Shown: positions 1-5,721 of the stretch, in pieces
Position numbering within the stretch: the stretch's first letter is position 1
Layout of the letters: each line of letters opens with the position of its first letter
Assembly (NCBI GenBank): GCA_003133285.1
Contig: PKWR01000130.1
Location: forward strand, 1 to 5,900
DNA length: 5,900 bases
Direction: 5' to 3'
DNA from: Coriobacteriia bacterium
GTDB taxonomy: Bacteria; Actinomycetota; Coriobacteriia; Anaerosomatales; PALSA-660
Notes under the pieces: generated by a model
The model's input: only the letters and a program-made list of their open reading frames with translations
Told to the model about the DNA's origin: nothing
Databases searched by the model: none
Made by a program: the position numbers and the translations under genes

Positions 1-2455
1 CCTTGAAGTAGTAGGTGCCGCGCGTGTTGGGATGGTAGTAGCGGGACCAGTGGTGAGCACTGTAGGTGCGCACGTACGAACCGACTCGGGTCCACTTGGT
101 CTGTCCGGCCTTCCGCACGAGAAGCGCGATGGGCGTGCTGTTCGGCATGTTCGGCGCCATGACGCCGTAGAAGTGCGCCGAGTGACCGGGGGACAGGCGC
201 GTGGGGCTCGCGTTCATGGTCAGCTTCGTCGCGACCGATGCCGATGCGAAGGTCGCGATGACGCTCAGGTTGCCGGTCACGTTCGTGTCGGTGCGTGCGG
301 CCGTCGTGCTGCCGTCGCTCCAGCTCACGAAGCGGTAGCCCGTGTTCGGGACCGCCGTGACCGGCGAGCCGCTGCCGCCGGGTGAGACCGTCTGGGGGCT
401 GGTGCCGACGATCGTGCCGCCGGCGCCGGCGGTGTAGGTCAGCGTGTAGGTGTCGATCGTGTCGACGGCGAAGGTGGCCGAGACGGCGATGTTGGCGACC
501 ACGCCGCTGTCCGTCCTCGCGGCCGTCGTGCTGCCGTCGCTCCAGCGCACGAAGTGGTAGCCGGTGTTCGGGACGGCCGTGACCGCCGTGCCGCTGCCAC
601 CGTATGGGACCGTCTGGATGACCGTGCCGCTGATCGTGCCGCCGGAACCCGCAGTGTAGGTCAGCGCGTAGGTGTTCACCGCGAAGACGGCGGAGACGAG
701 GAGATCGGCCTTGACGACCGTGTCCGTCCTGGCCGCGATAGTGCTGCCGTCGCTCCAGCTCACGAAATGGTAGCCGGTGTTCGGGACTGCGGTGACCAGT
801 GTCCCGTTGCCGTCGACGGAGACCGTCTGCGGGCTGGTGCCCACGATCGTGCCGCCGACGCCCGCGGTGTAGGTGAGTGTGCGAGTGTCGGGCGCGGTGA
901 CCGCGAAGACCGCAGCGACCGTGATGTTGGCGGCCACGCTGCTGTCGGTCCTTGCCGCGGTGAGAAGACCATCGCTCCAGCCCACGAAGTGGTAGCCGGT
1001 GTTCGGGACGGCCGTGACCGCCGTCCCGCTGCCACCGTATGGGACCGTCTGGTTGATGGTGCCGCCCAGCGTCCCGCCGGTCCCCGCGGTGTAGTGCAGC
1101 TGGTAGGTGTTGGCGGCGAAGGTGGCCGAGGCCGTGACATTCCCGACGATGCCGCTGTCTGTCCTTGCGACCGTGGTGACACCGTCGCTCCACGTGACGA
1201 AGTGATAGCCGGTGTTCGGGACGGCCGTGACCGCCGTCCCGCTGCCACCGTATGGGACCGTCTGGATGACCGTGCCGCTGATCGTGCCGCCGGCGCCCGC
1301 GGTGTAGGTGAGCGTGCGGGTGAGCGGAAGAGTCCAGGTCCCACGGTAAGAGCGGGACTTGTCGTCACGGCTGCTGAGCGGCGCGTGACGTGCCACGACA
1401 ACGGGATGATCGGCTGATCCGGGCACGAAGGCGACACCCCGAAGGTCGAAGTCCCCGAGACCGCCGTCTACGATCTGCTCGACGATCCAACTGGAACCGC
1501 CGTCGCTCGTGCGCCATACGCCTTGGTACCTGCCGACCGCGATGCCGTTGGAGGCGTCGGCGAAGGCGATCGAGCGAAGACCGTTGGAGGCCGGGAGTGT
1601 ACCGGGGAGCAGCGGAATAGGAGTGTCGGTGATCGACGTCCAAGTACTCCCGCCATCGGACGTGTGGATGAAGGTGGCGTTCGCGCCCACGGCCCATCCG
1701 TGCGTCGCGTCCGCGAACGTGATCCCGCAGAGAGCGTTGCCCGTTCCCGGCGACGCCGCCCAGCTGTCGTCCACATCGAGGCGCTTCATCATGGCGGACC
1801 CGGACCCGGTCCCGCTGTCGCCGACGGCGTAGGCATCCGATCCGACGACTGCCACGGCACGGAGCGCTCCCGAAGCACCAGGAGGCTCGAGCGTCGTCCA
1901 CGTGCCCCCGTTGTCCTTGGTGAGGGCCACGCCGTAGCCGTCACCGACGGCCCAGCCGTTCGACCCCGAGAACGCGATCGCGCGCAACGCCTTGGTCGCT
2001 GGCCAGGAGTCGACGGTCTTCTTCTCCCACGTGATGCCGTTGTAGTGGACGATCACGCCCGCGTCGCCCACCGCCCACACGTCCGTCGCGGAGCGCGCAA
2101 CGACTCCGTGGAGTTCGGACGTTCCAGCGACGGTCAGGGTCGACGGCGTCCAGCTGGCGCCACCGTCAGAGGTGAACTCGTAGAACGCGGAGGGCGTCCC
2201 GCCGCCTAGGATCACATTGTCGACACGCAGGCCGACCGCCCATCCATGGGTCGCGTCTGCGAAAGAGACCGCATTCAGCGCGCTGGCGACGGGAATCGGC
2301 TCGGCATCGCCATTCGGGGTATCGGCGGGACCGTACCAGGGGGCGGACCACGTCAGCGTGTCCGCGCGCGCGACGGACGGCGCGACTGCAAGCGCCATCA
2401 ACGCGAAGAAGGACAGTGCGAGGACCGGCAGGAAGAGCCGTGGACGGAGCATCAT
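1..2455 (-). CDS. Secreted surface protein: WAVG/Asp-box beta-propeller plus five InlB-like repeats (C-terminus cut by window edge)
   Basis: One frame stays open from the ATG at 2455 to the left edge: 818 full codons plus one base, no stop. Residues 1-31 are a signal peptide (basic start, hydrophobic core, likely cut after A-R-A). Residues about 55-350 hold six WAVG-type strands (HGWAVG at 70 and 252, variants at 125, 166, 207, 303) and four Asp-box-like motifs (TSDGGASW at 95, TKDNGGTW at 179, TSDGGSTW at 265, TSDGGSSW at 316), typical of YCF48/BNR-like propellers. Residues 381-740 are five repeats resembling divergent InlB B-repeats. From about 742 an Ig-like beta domain begins and runs off the edge. 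There is one cysteine (C243) and no heme motif. GAGGTG at 2461-2466 lies 5 nt before this ATG; the next ATG (2452) is the alternative start. Likely exported and surface-displayed; the ligand is unknown, and adhesion or substrate binding is inference. A wall or membrane anchor, if any, lies outside the window. Confidence 0.9.
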   Translation of the reverse strand, partial: MMLRPRLFLPVLALSFFALMALAVAPSVARADTLTWSAPWYGPADTPNGDAEPIPVASALNAVSFADATHGWAVGLRVDNVILGGGTPSAFYEFTSDGGASWTPSTLTVAGTSELHGVVARSATDVWAVGDAGVIVHYNGITWEKKTVDSWPATKALRAIAFSGSNGWAVGDGYGVALTKDNGGTWTTLEPPGASGALRAVAVVGSDAYAVGDSGTGSGSAMMKRLDVDDSWAASPGTGNALCGITFADATHGWAVGANATFIHTSDGGSTWTSITDTPIPLLPGTLPASNGLRSIAFADASNGIAVGRYQGVWRTSDGGSSWIVEQIVDGGLGDFDLRGVAFVPGSADHPVVVARHAPLSSRDDKSRSYRGTWTLPLTRTLTYTAGAGGTISGTVIQTVPYGGSGTAVTAVPNTGYHFVTWSDGVTTVARTDSGIVGNVTASATFAANTYQLHYTAGTGGTLGGTINQTVPYGGSGTAVTAVPNTGYHFVGWSDGLLTAARTDSSVAANITVAAVFAVTAPDTRTLTYTAGVGGTIVGTSPQTVSVDGNGTLVTAVPNTGYHFVSWSDGSTIAARTDTVVKADLLVSAVFAVNTYALTYTAGSGGTISGTVIQTVPYGGSGTAVTAVPNTGYHFVRWSDGSTTAARTDSGVVANIAVSATFAVDTIDTYTLTYTAGAGGTIVGTSPQTVSPGGSGSPVTAVPNTGYRFVSWSDGSTTAARTDTNVTGNLSVIATFASASVATKLTMNASPTRLSPGHSAHFYGVMAPNMPNSTPIALLVRKAGQTKWTRVGSYVRTYSAHHWSRYYHPNTRGTYYFK
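236..1315 (-). repeat. Five tandem InlB-like protein repeats (71-74 residues each)
   Basis: Within the large secreted protein, units start at residues 381, 452, 526, 597 and 671 (DNA 1315-1103, 1102-881, 880-668, 667-446, 445-236). Each has the pattern LTYTAG-x-GGTI, then QTV, then AVPNTGY-x-FV-x-WSDG, ARTD, and ends near A-x-FA. Units 1, 2 and 4 carry QTVPYGGSGTAV; units 3 and 5 carry IVGTSPQTVS. Starts are spaced 71, 74, 71 and 74 residues, so units 2-3 and 4-5 form a 145-residue two-unit period. The family assignment (InlB B-repeat-like, beta-grasp type stalk) is from motif recognition. Confidence 0.85.
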
Positions 2456-2477
2456 GCGTGCACCTCACCCGTTGTCG

Positions 2478-2543
2478 GCGGGATGCTCGATCGTTCCCGC
2501 GCGTCTTGCTTCGTCCCAGCCACCGCCGTGCCACTTGGCGGTG
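2478..2543 (-). promoter_or_regulatory. Structured 5' leader of the surface-protein gene: two perfect hairpins
   Basis: Between the possible -10 element and the ribosome site are two perfect inverted repeats. CACCGCC/GGCGGTG has arms at 2521-2527 and 2537-2543 with a 9-nt loop. GCGGGA/TCCCGC has arms at 2478-2483 and 2495-2500 with an 11-nt loop containing CGATCG. They would form in the minus-strand mRNA about 20-90 nt before the start codon. No known riboswitch class could be matched by eye. At this GC content short hairpins also arise by chance. Confidence 0.3.
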
Positions 2544-2564
2544 TCCGGCGCTGAGACGAGGCCG

Positions 2565-2570
2565 ATTGTA
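2565..2570 (-). promoter_or_regulatory. Possible -10 element for the surface-protein gene
   Basis: TACAAT on the minus strand is the best -10-like hexamer in this GC-rich gap, about 110 nt before the start codon and just past the terminator-like hairpin of the gene upstream. There is no good -35 at 16-18 bp (the sequence there reads like CATAGA), so the call rests on the -10 and its position only. Confidence 0.3.
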
Positions 2571-2599
2571 CACCCGCTTCAAGCACCTCTATGCACAGA

Positions 2600-2627
2600 A
2601 CGGCCCCGCCGGGGGAGGCGAGACCGT
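2600..2627 (-). terminator. Terminator-like hairpin downstream of the monoheme cytochrome gene
   Basis: On the minus strand, ACGGTCTCGCC and GGCGGGGCCGT pair over 11 positions around a 6-nt loop, with two G-U pairs that become C-A mismatches on the plus strand. The structure is therefore stable only in the minus-strand transcript. It lies 31 nt after the monoheme stop codon. The U-tract is weak (UUCUGU). The strand bias supports the minus-strand gene upstream as the real one. Confidence 0.5.
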
Positions 2628-2658
2628 CCGCATGTCATTCCCGACCGGACGGGGGGTC

Positions 2659-3192
2659 CTAGTCGGAGCTGCCGCTACCCTCGTCGCCGCCATCGTGCTG
2701 GCTGGCGCCGCCTTGGTCGGAAGACCGATCGTCCTGATCGCCCTGGTCGGACGAGTGAAGGTCGTGGTGGGTGCGCTCCTGAACGTGCGGACTCACCGTC
2801 TCGTGCGCGTCGGCGTCGTTCTCGCCCTGGTCGTTCTGATCGCCGGCCTGCTCGTCGATATGGCCATTGCGAGGAGAGGCGGCATCCTGGTGGTCGCCCT
2901 GGTCGCCGCCGTGGTCGTCGACCTCTACGGCCTCGGTTGCCTCATCGGACGGATCGGCGGCTTCGGCGGAGCGGTCGGAATCGAGCGCCCCGGGGCCCGG
3001 GACCTCCGGGACTCTCAGCTCGACGACGTGGCAACCCGAGCATGCGCCGCTGAAATGCCCGGCGGGCGGTGTGGTCGAATCGGTGATCGCGGGCGTTGTC
3101 GCACGCGCGACCGTTACCGTCATGGCAAGCCCTGCGACGACCAACAGCGCCGTGAGCAGGCCGCGCTTCTTCGGAAACTCCGCGAGTCTCAT
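2659..3192 (-). CDS. Secreted monoheme c-type cytochrome-like protein with Asp/His/Gln-rich disordered tail
   Basis: A 177-residue protein. The ATG at 3192 is chosen because GGAGG (3202-3206), within a GAGGAGGGGG run, lies 9 nt upstream; an ATG at 3210 in the same frame has no such site. Residues 1-31 form a signal peptide (K8-K9-R10, hydrophobic 11-28, likely cut near A-R-A). One heme c site, CSGCH, is at 51-55 with a nearby H46 in PPAGHFSGACSGCH, a context common in multiheme cytochromes. After residue about 70 the chain is low complexity: rich in D, G, Q, H, E and S, no further cysteine, about nine histidines and repeated DQG or GDQ units. It ends in GSGSSD. The heme part suggests an exported electron carrier. 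The acidic, histidine-bearing tail might bind metal ions or stay unfolded as a tether (inference). I do not recognise a named family. The nitroreductase gene ends 104 nt upstream on the same strand with no clear terminator between, so co-transcription is possible. Confidence 0.75.
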   Translation of the reverse strand: MRLAEFPKKRGLLTALLVVAGLAMTVTVARATTPAITDSTTPPAGHFSGACSGCHVVELRVPEVPGPGALDSDRSAEAADPSDEATEAVEVDDHGGDQGDHQDAASPRNGHIDEQAGDQNDQGENDADAHETVSPHVQERTHHDLHSSDQGDQDDRSSDQGGASQHDGGDEGSGSSD

Positions 3193-3296
3193 TCGCGGCC
3201 CCCTCCTCATCTGTTGTGTCCCTGGTCCACTTATGGGGCCGGAACCTAAGAGGGAGATGAGAAGGCCATGAGGATGTCCGAACGGTGTGCGTCGCC

Positions 3297-3806
3297 CTAC
3301 CAGAGTTCGCGGTGCACGAAGTCCTGCCGATACCGGTCGACGGGCGGGCGTTCCTCGGCCGGATGCCCGATGGCGGCGATCCCCAGCGGGACGACGGTCT
3401 CCGGGAGCCCCAGCATGTCGCGCACGAGCTCGACGCGCCGGAGGTCGGGATGGTACCCGAGCCAGACGGCCCCGAGGCCGAGGGCGTGGGCCGCCAGCAG
3501 CAGGTTCTCCATGGCGGCGGAGCAATCCTCCACCCAATAGCCCGGGTGCCGCTCACCGACCGTGTCACCGCACACCACGACTGCCAGCGGCGCTCGCAGC
3601 AACGGACCGGCGTATGGACTCGTTGCGGCAAGGCGGTCGAGGGTGGCCCGCTCGGCGATGACGACGAACCGCCACGGCTGCTGGTTGCCCGCCGAAGGCG
3701 CGGCCATCGCGGCCCGCAGGAGGGCCTCCACGAGTTCGGGGCTCACGGGTTCGACCTCGTACGCGCGGATGCTGCGCCGGGTCATGATCGTCGTCATGGC
3801 GTCCAT
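3297..3806 (-). CDS. Nitroreductase family protein (FMN-dependent NAD(P)H oxidoreductase)
   Basis: A complete 169-residue protein of usual length for the short nitroreductases. The N-terminal TRRSIRAYE (9-17) is the conserved arginine/serine FMN-phosphate motif; APSAGNQQPWRF (36-47) is the second FMN-contact loop. CSAAMENLLLAAHALGLGAVWLG (95-117, written here in parts: CSAAMENLLL then AAHALGLGAVWLG) is the central helix and flavin-face segment; IGHPAE (146-151) and VDRYR (156-160) close the fold. Members are cytoplasmic, usually homodimeric flavoproteins that reduce nitroaromatics, quinones, flavins or other small molecules; the substrate cannot be read from sequence. The ATG at 3806 has AAAGGA (3813-3818) 6 nt upstream, better than the in-frame ATGs at codons 4 and 8. 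It is transcribed divergently from the multiheme cytochrome and upstream of the monoheme gene on the same strand. A link to the cytochromes is not shown. Confidence 0.93.
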   Translation of the reverse strand: MDAMTTIMTRRSIRAYEVEPVSPELVEALLRAAMAAPSAGNQQPWRFVVIAERATLDRLAATSPYAGPLLRAPLAVVVCGDTVGERHPGYWVEDCSAAMENLLLAAHALGLGAVWLGYHPDLRRVELVRDMLGLPETVVPLGIAAIGHPAEERPPVDRYRQDFVHRELW

Positions 3807-3837
3807 CGAAGGTCCTTTCGACCGGATTGCTTCCTCA

Positions 3838-3849
3838 AGGTATGTACCT
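3838..3849. promoter_or_regulatory. Short dyad AGGTA-TG-TACCT upstream of the nitroreductase
   Basis: A 5-bp inverted repeat with a 2-nt centre lies 32 nt upstream of the nitroreductase start codon. The minus strand reads TACATA across it, which could be a -10 element, with GTGACG 15 nt further upstream as a poor -35. A regulator binding here would cover that promoter. The match is short and could be chance. Confidence 0.25.
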
Positions 3850-3898
3850 CGGGCGCCTGCTCGTCACGCGCCCGATCTCCGCGCACTGCCGCAGGTGA

Positions 3899-3912
3899 TG
3901 AGACTTGTCTCA
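3899..3912. promoter_or_regulatory. Operator-like dyad TGAGAC-TT-GTCTCA in the divergent intergenic region
   Basis: Perfect 6-bp arms with a 2-nt centre sit in the 186-nt gap between the divergent nitroreductase and multiheme cytochrome genes, 81 nt before the cytochrome GTG and 93 nt before the nitroreductase ATG. The size and symmetry suit a dimeric repressor such as a TetR- or GntR-type protein, but no regulator gene is in the window and I cannot name the family. No convincing -35/-10 pair for the cytochrome was found in this gap. Confidence 0.35.
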
Positions 3913-3992
3913 CCGTGCTCTCACGACGCGCTCACGCACGCCCACCAGCATAGGTGCCGCTCCTTCGCCCGGCGACAGGGTGGACGCCTGCA

Positions 3993-5300
3993 GTGAGATC
4001 CAAGGCCAAGATCATCGCGCATCCGCTCCTGACCGCCATCCTCGTGCTGGCGTTCGTCGGCGTTGCCGCGGCCTCCGTCCCGGTGTTCAAGGCGACCGAG
4101 ACGCCCAAGTTCTGCACCTCGTGCCACGAGATGAAGCCCTACTACGACGCGTGGGCCGTCGGCGCGCACAAGAACATCAGTTGCGTGGACTGCCACGTCG
4201 ACGCCGGGACCCTGAACCACATGGTGCACAAGGTCACGGCCGCCAAGGAGCTGTGGGACCACTTCTCAAGCAGCCCGCGCTTCCCCCAGGGGGCCGCCGA
4301 TGTCCCCGACTCTCGCTGCCTCGCCTGCCACGCGGGCATCATGAAGACGACCGGGCCGAAGTTCTCGCACAAGCTGCACGCAGGAGCCGGACCGTGCGTC
4401 ACGTGCCATTCCGATGCCGGCCACAAGGTCACACTGGACGCGCTCGCCAAGGCCGACGTCCTCAAGCCCGGCCTCGAGAGCTCTTCCGGCGCTGTCGCCG
4501 TGCGGGTCGCCGCGAGCAACACTGCGACCGCGACCCACATACCCGTCTCCTGCACGAAGTGCCACGATCTGGCGAAGGTCCCGTGCTCGACGTGCCACCG
4601 GCCGAGCCACGAGGTGCGCGGCGAGTGCGCGACCTGCCACCAGCCGGGGACGAGCTGGATCTTCTCACACCCCTCCTCGCGGGAGTGCACGTCGTGCCAC
4701 ACCCCACCCGCGAAGCACTTCGGTCCGGCGTGCACGTCGTGCCACGCACCGGGCGTCCCGTTCGCCAAGACCGTGTACAAGCACGCATCCTCGGCGTGCG
4801 CGGACTGCCACGCAGCCCCGGCCGGCCACAACCGCGCGGCGACGTGCGCCTCGTGCCATCTGCAGCCCGGCGTCTCCTGGGCGCCGACCCACCCGGCGTC
4901 CGTGGCGTGCGGGTCGTGTCACAAGGCGCCCGCGAAGCACTTCGGATCGTCGTGCGCGAGCTGCCACACGAAGCCGGGTGTCACCTTCAAGGGAGCCATC
5001 TACCGCCACACCTCTTCGGCCTGCGCCTCGTGCCACACGCCGCCGTCGGGGCACACCCGCACGGTCTCGTGCGCCACGTGCCACAAGAAGGCGGGTGCCT
5101 CCTGGGCCGCGTCGCATCCCTCGTCCGCCGACTGCATCTCGTGCCACAAGCCGCTCACGCGCTGGACGAGCGCGACGTTCAGGCATCCGTCCACCCGCAA
5201 CCACAGCTACCGCAGCTTCGCGTGCGTGAAGTGCCACCCGAGCGGCTACTCGAAAGCCAACTGCACCTGCCACGGAGGCCATCCGCCTACGGGCGACTGA
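3993..5300 (+). CDS. NapC/NrfH-headed multiheme c-type cytochrome (17 CXXCH motifs)
   Basis: A 435-residue protein from a GTG start; AGGGTGG (3977-3983) lies 9 nt upstream. An in-frame GTG at 3954 has no ribosome site and would add 13 residues before the membrane anchor, so it was not used. Residues 11-29 form one uncleaved membrane helix. The NapC/NrfH-like head follows, with hemes at C41, C64, C109 and C135. The first is CTSCHEM, a CXXCHXM motif; in NrfH that Met ligates the quinol-side heme. A linker (about 146-186) without cysteines leads to a tail with thirteen more CXXCH motifs at C187, C198, C212, C232, C247, C269, C285, C306, C321, C344, C360, C381 and C411. It ends with NCTCHGGHPP, a CXCH. 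The likely role is to take electrons from menaquinol and pass them along a heme wire outside the membrane to a terminal reductase or external acceptor (family knowledge plus inference). It needs cytochrome c maturation genes from elsewhere. A strong terminator follows. Confidence 0.93.
   Translation: MRSKAKIIAHPLLTAILVLAFVGVAAASVPVFKATETPKFCTSCHEMKPYYDAWAVGAHKNISCVDCHVDAGTLNHMVHKVTAAKELWDHFSSSPRFPQGAADVPDSRCLACHAGIMKTTGPKFSHKLHAGAGPCVTCHSDAGHKVTLDALAKADVLKPGLESSSGAVAVRVAASNTATATHIPVSCTKCHDLAKVPCSTCHRPSHEVRGECATCHQPGTSWIFSHPSSRECTSCHTPPAKHFGPACTSCHAPGVPFAKTVYKHASSACADCHAAPAGHNRAATCASCHLQPGVSWAPTHPASVACGSCHKAPAKHFGSSCASCHTKPGVTFKGAIYRHTSSACASCHTPPSGHTRTVSCATCHKKAGASWAASHPSSADCISCHKPLTRWTSATFRHPSTRNHSYRSFACVKCHPSGYSKANCTCHGGHPPTGD
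4626..5147 (+). repeat. Tandem four-heme repeat modules inside the multiheme cytochrome
   Basis: Hemes 7-10 (residues 212-284), 11-14 (285-359) and the partial set 15-16 (360-385) repeat one pattern. It reads CXXCH-x-x-(P/A)G-x-(S)W, HP-S, CXXCH with PAKHFG, CXXCH with PGV-x-F-x-(Y), (R/K)H-x-SSA, then CXXCH with a GH. Cysteine spacings are 20-15-22-16, then 21-15-23-16, then 21, giving module lengths of 73 and 75 residues. This points to growth by internal duplication of a tetraheme unit. Confidence 0.85.
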
Positions 5301-5359
5301 CCTGCCGGGAGTCGTCCGGTCTCCGACGGCGTCACGCATCGCCGGCGCCATGGGTGCGA

Positions 5360-5395
5360 AAGAGCGGGACGGCCTCGAGGGGCCGTCCCGCTCTT
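5360..5395. terminator. Strong intrinsic terminator between the convergent cytochrome and selC genes
   Basis: A perfect 15-bp stem (arms 5360-5374 and 5381-5395) encloses a 6-nt loop. On the plus strand it is followed by CTCTTGTTC, a moderate U-rich tail, 59 nt after the multiheme stop codon. On the minus strand it lies 33 nt past the tRNA-Sec 3' end and is followed by a short TTCGC tail. It probably stops cytochrome transcription and may also end the tRNA transcript. Confidence 0.85.
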
Positions 5396-5428
5396 CTCTT
5401 GTTCTGCGTTTCCGCAGGTCACACGCTA

Positions 5429-5525
5429 TGGCGGAGGCGCGTGCGAATCGAACACACCCGGGAGGCTCTTCACCCCCCACGACGGTTTTGAAGACCGCGG
5501 AAGCCACCAGGCCCCATCCGCCTCC
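5429..5525 (-). tRNA. selC: tRNA-Sec (anticodon UCA)
   Basis: A 97-nt minus-strand gene with an encoded CCA end. The acceptor stem GGAGGCG pairs with CGCCUCC over 7 bp; the eighth position, expected to pair in bacterial tRNA-Sec, is G opposite G. The D arm is the long 6-bp type (GGGGCC/GGCUUC, with two G-U pairs) with a 4-nt loop, diagnostic of tRNA-Sec. The anticodon loop CUUCAAA places UCA at 5489-5491. The long variable arm has a 6-bp stem (GGGGGG/CCUCCC) and a 7-nt loop. The T arm is GUGUG-UUCGAUU-CGCAC, and the discriminator is G. It carries serine converted to selenocysteine and decodes UGA with SelB and a SECIS element. The selA, selB and selD genes are not in the window. Confidence 0.97.
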
Positions 5526-5532
5526 ACGGGGT

Positions 5533-5562
5533 AGTGTGGGGGGCGACCTCCAGGGGTGTCAA
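5533..5562 (-). promoter_or_regulatory. Promoter of the tRNA-Sec gene
   Basis: On the minus strand a perfect -35 (TTGACA, 5557-5562) is followed, after 18 bp, by CACACT (5533-5538), which keeps the key A at position 2 and T at position 6 of a -10. The -10 ends 7 nt before the tRNA 5' base, so transcription would start at or next to the mature end and need little or no 5' trimming. Confidence 0.5.
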
Positions 5563-5721
5563 ACGGAGCGGCGCAGCGCGGGTCGGTACATGAGGGCCCT
5601 CCGCGGGGAATCCAGCGAGACGGAGGGACCGGGCCGGTCAGGCGCACGCCACGCCTGTCCGCGGGTGCGAACGGGTACCATCGGAGTGCACCGAACACGG
5701 ACACCGACGAGGAGTCGCGGC

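Noticed and set aside
554..1417. Long plus-strand frame with repeated arginine-rich segments, and several other frames across 32-2209
   Set aside because: Their repeats mirror the InlB-like repeats of the minus-strand gene in another frame; compositions are arginine/alanine-rich with no recognisable domain.
2471..2570. c-di-GMP-I (GEMM) riboswitch in the leader, suggested by a GGGACGAAGCAAG stretch
   Set aside because: The expected GGGCAAACC-like and tetraloop-receptor elements are not present and the paired arms do not follow the known order.
2632..3249. Plus-strand frame that reads like a membrane protein rich in V, L, I and A
   Set aside because: It is the exact codon complement of the Asp/Gln/His-rich tail (GAC gives GTC, CAG gives CTG), which creates false hydrophobicity. 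The minus strand has a signal peptide, a heme motif, an excellent ribosome site and a minus-specific terminator-like hairpin; the plus frame lacks a well-placed ribosome site.
3954..3992. Longer N-terminus of the multiheme protein from the GTG at 3954
   Set aside because: It has no ribosome site and would put thirteen atypical residues before the membrane anchor; the GTG at 3993 has AGGGTGG at good spacing.
3905..5491. Long plus-strand frame overlapping the multiheme gene (528 residues)
   Set aside because: It is the +1 shadow of the cytochrome, arginine-rich and without CXXCH motifs, and it runs through the terminator and selC.
5592..5601. Palindrome GAGGGCCCTC in the gap between selC and the second cytochrome
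   Set aside because: Ten bases, no spacer and no nearby promoter match; chance palindromes of this size are common in GC-rich DNA.
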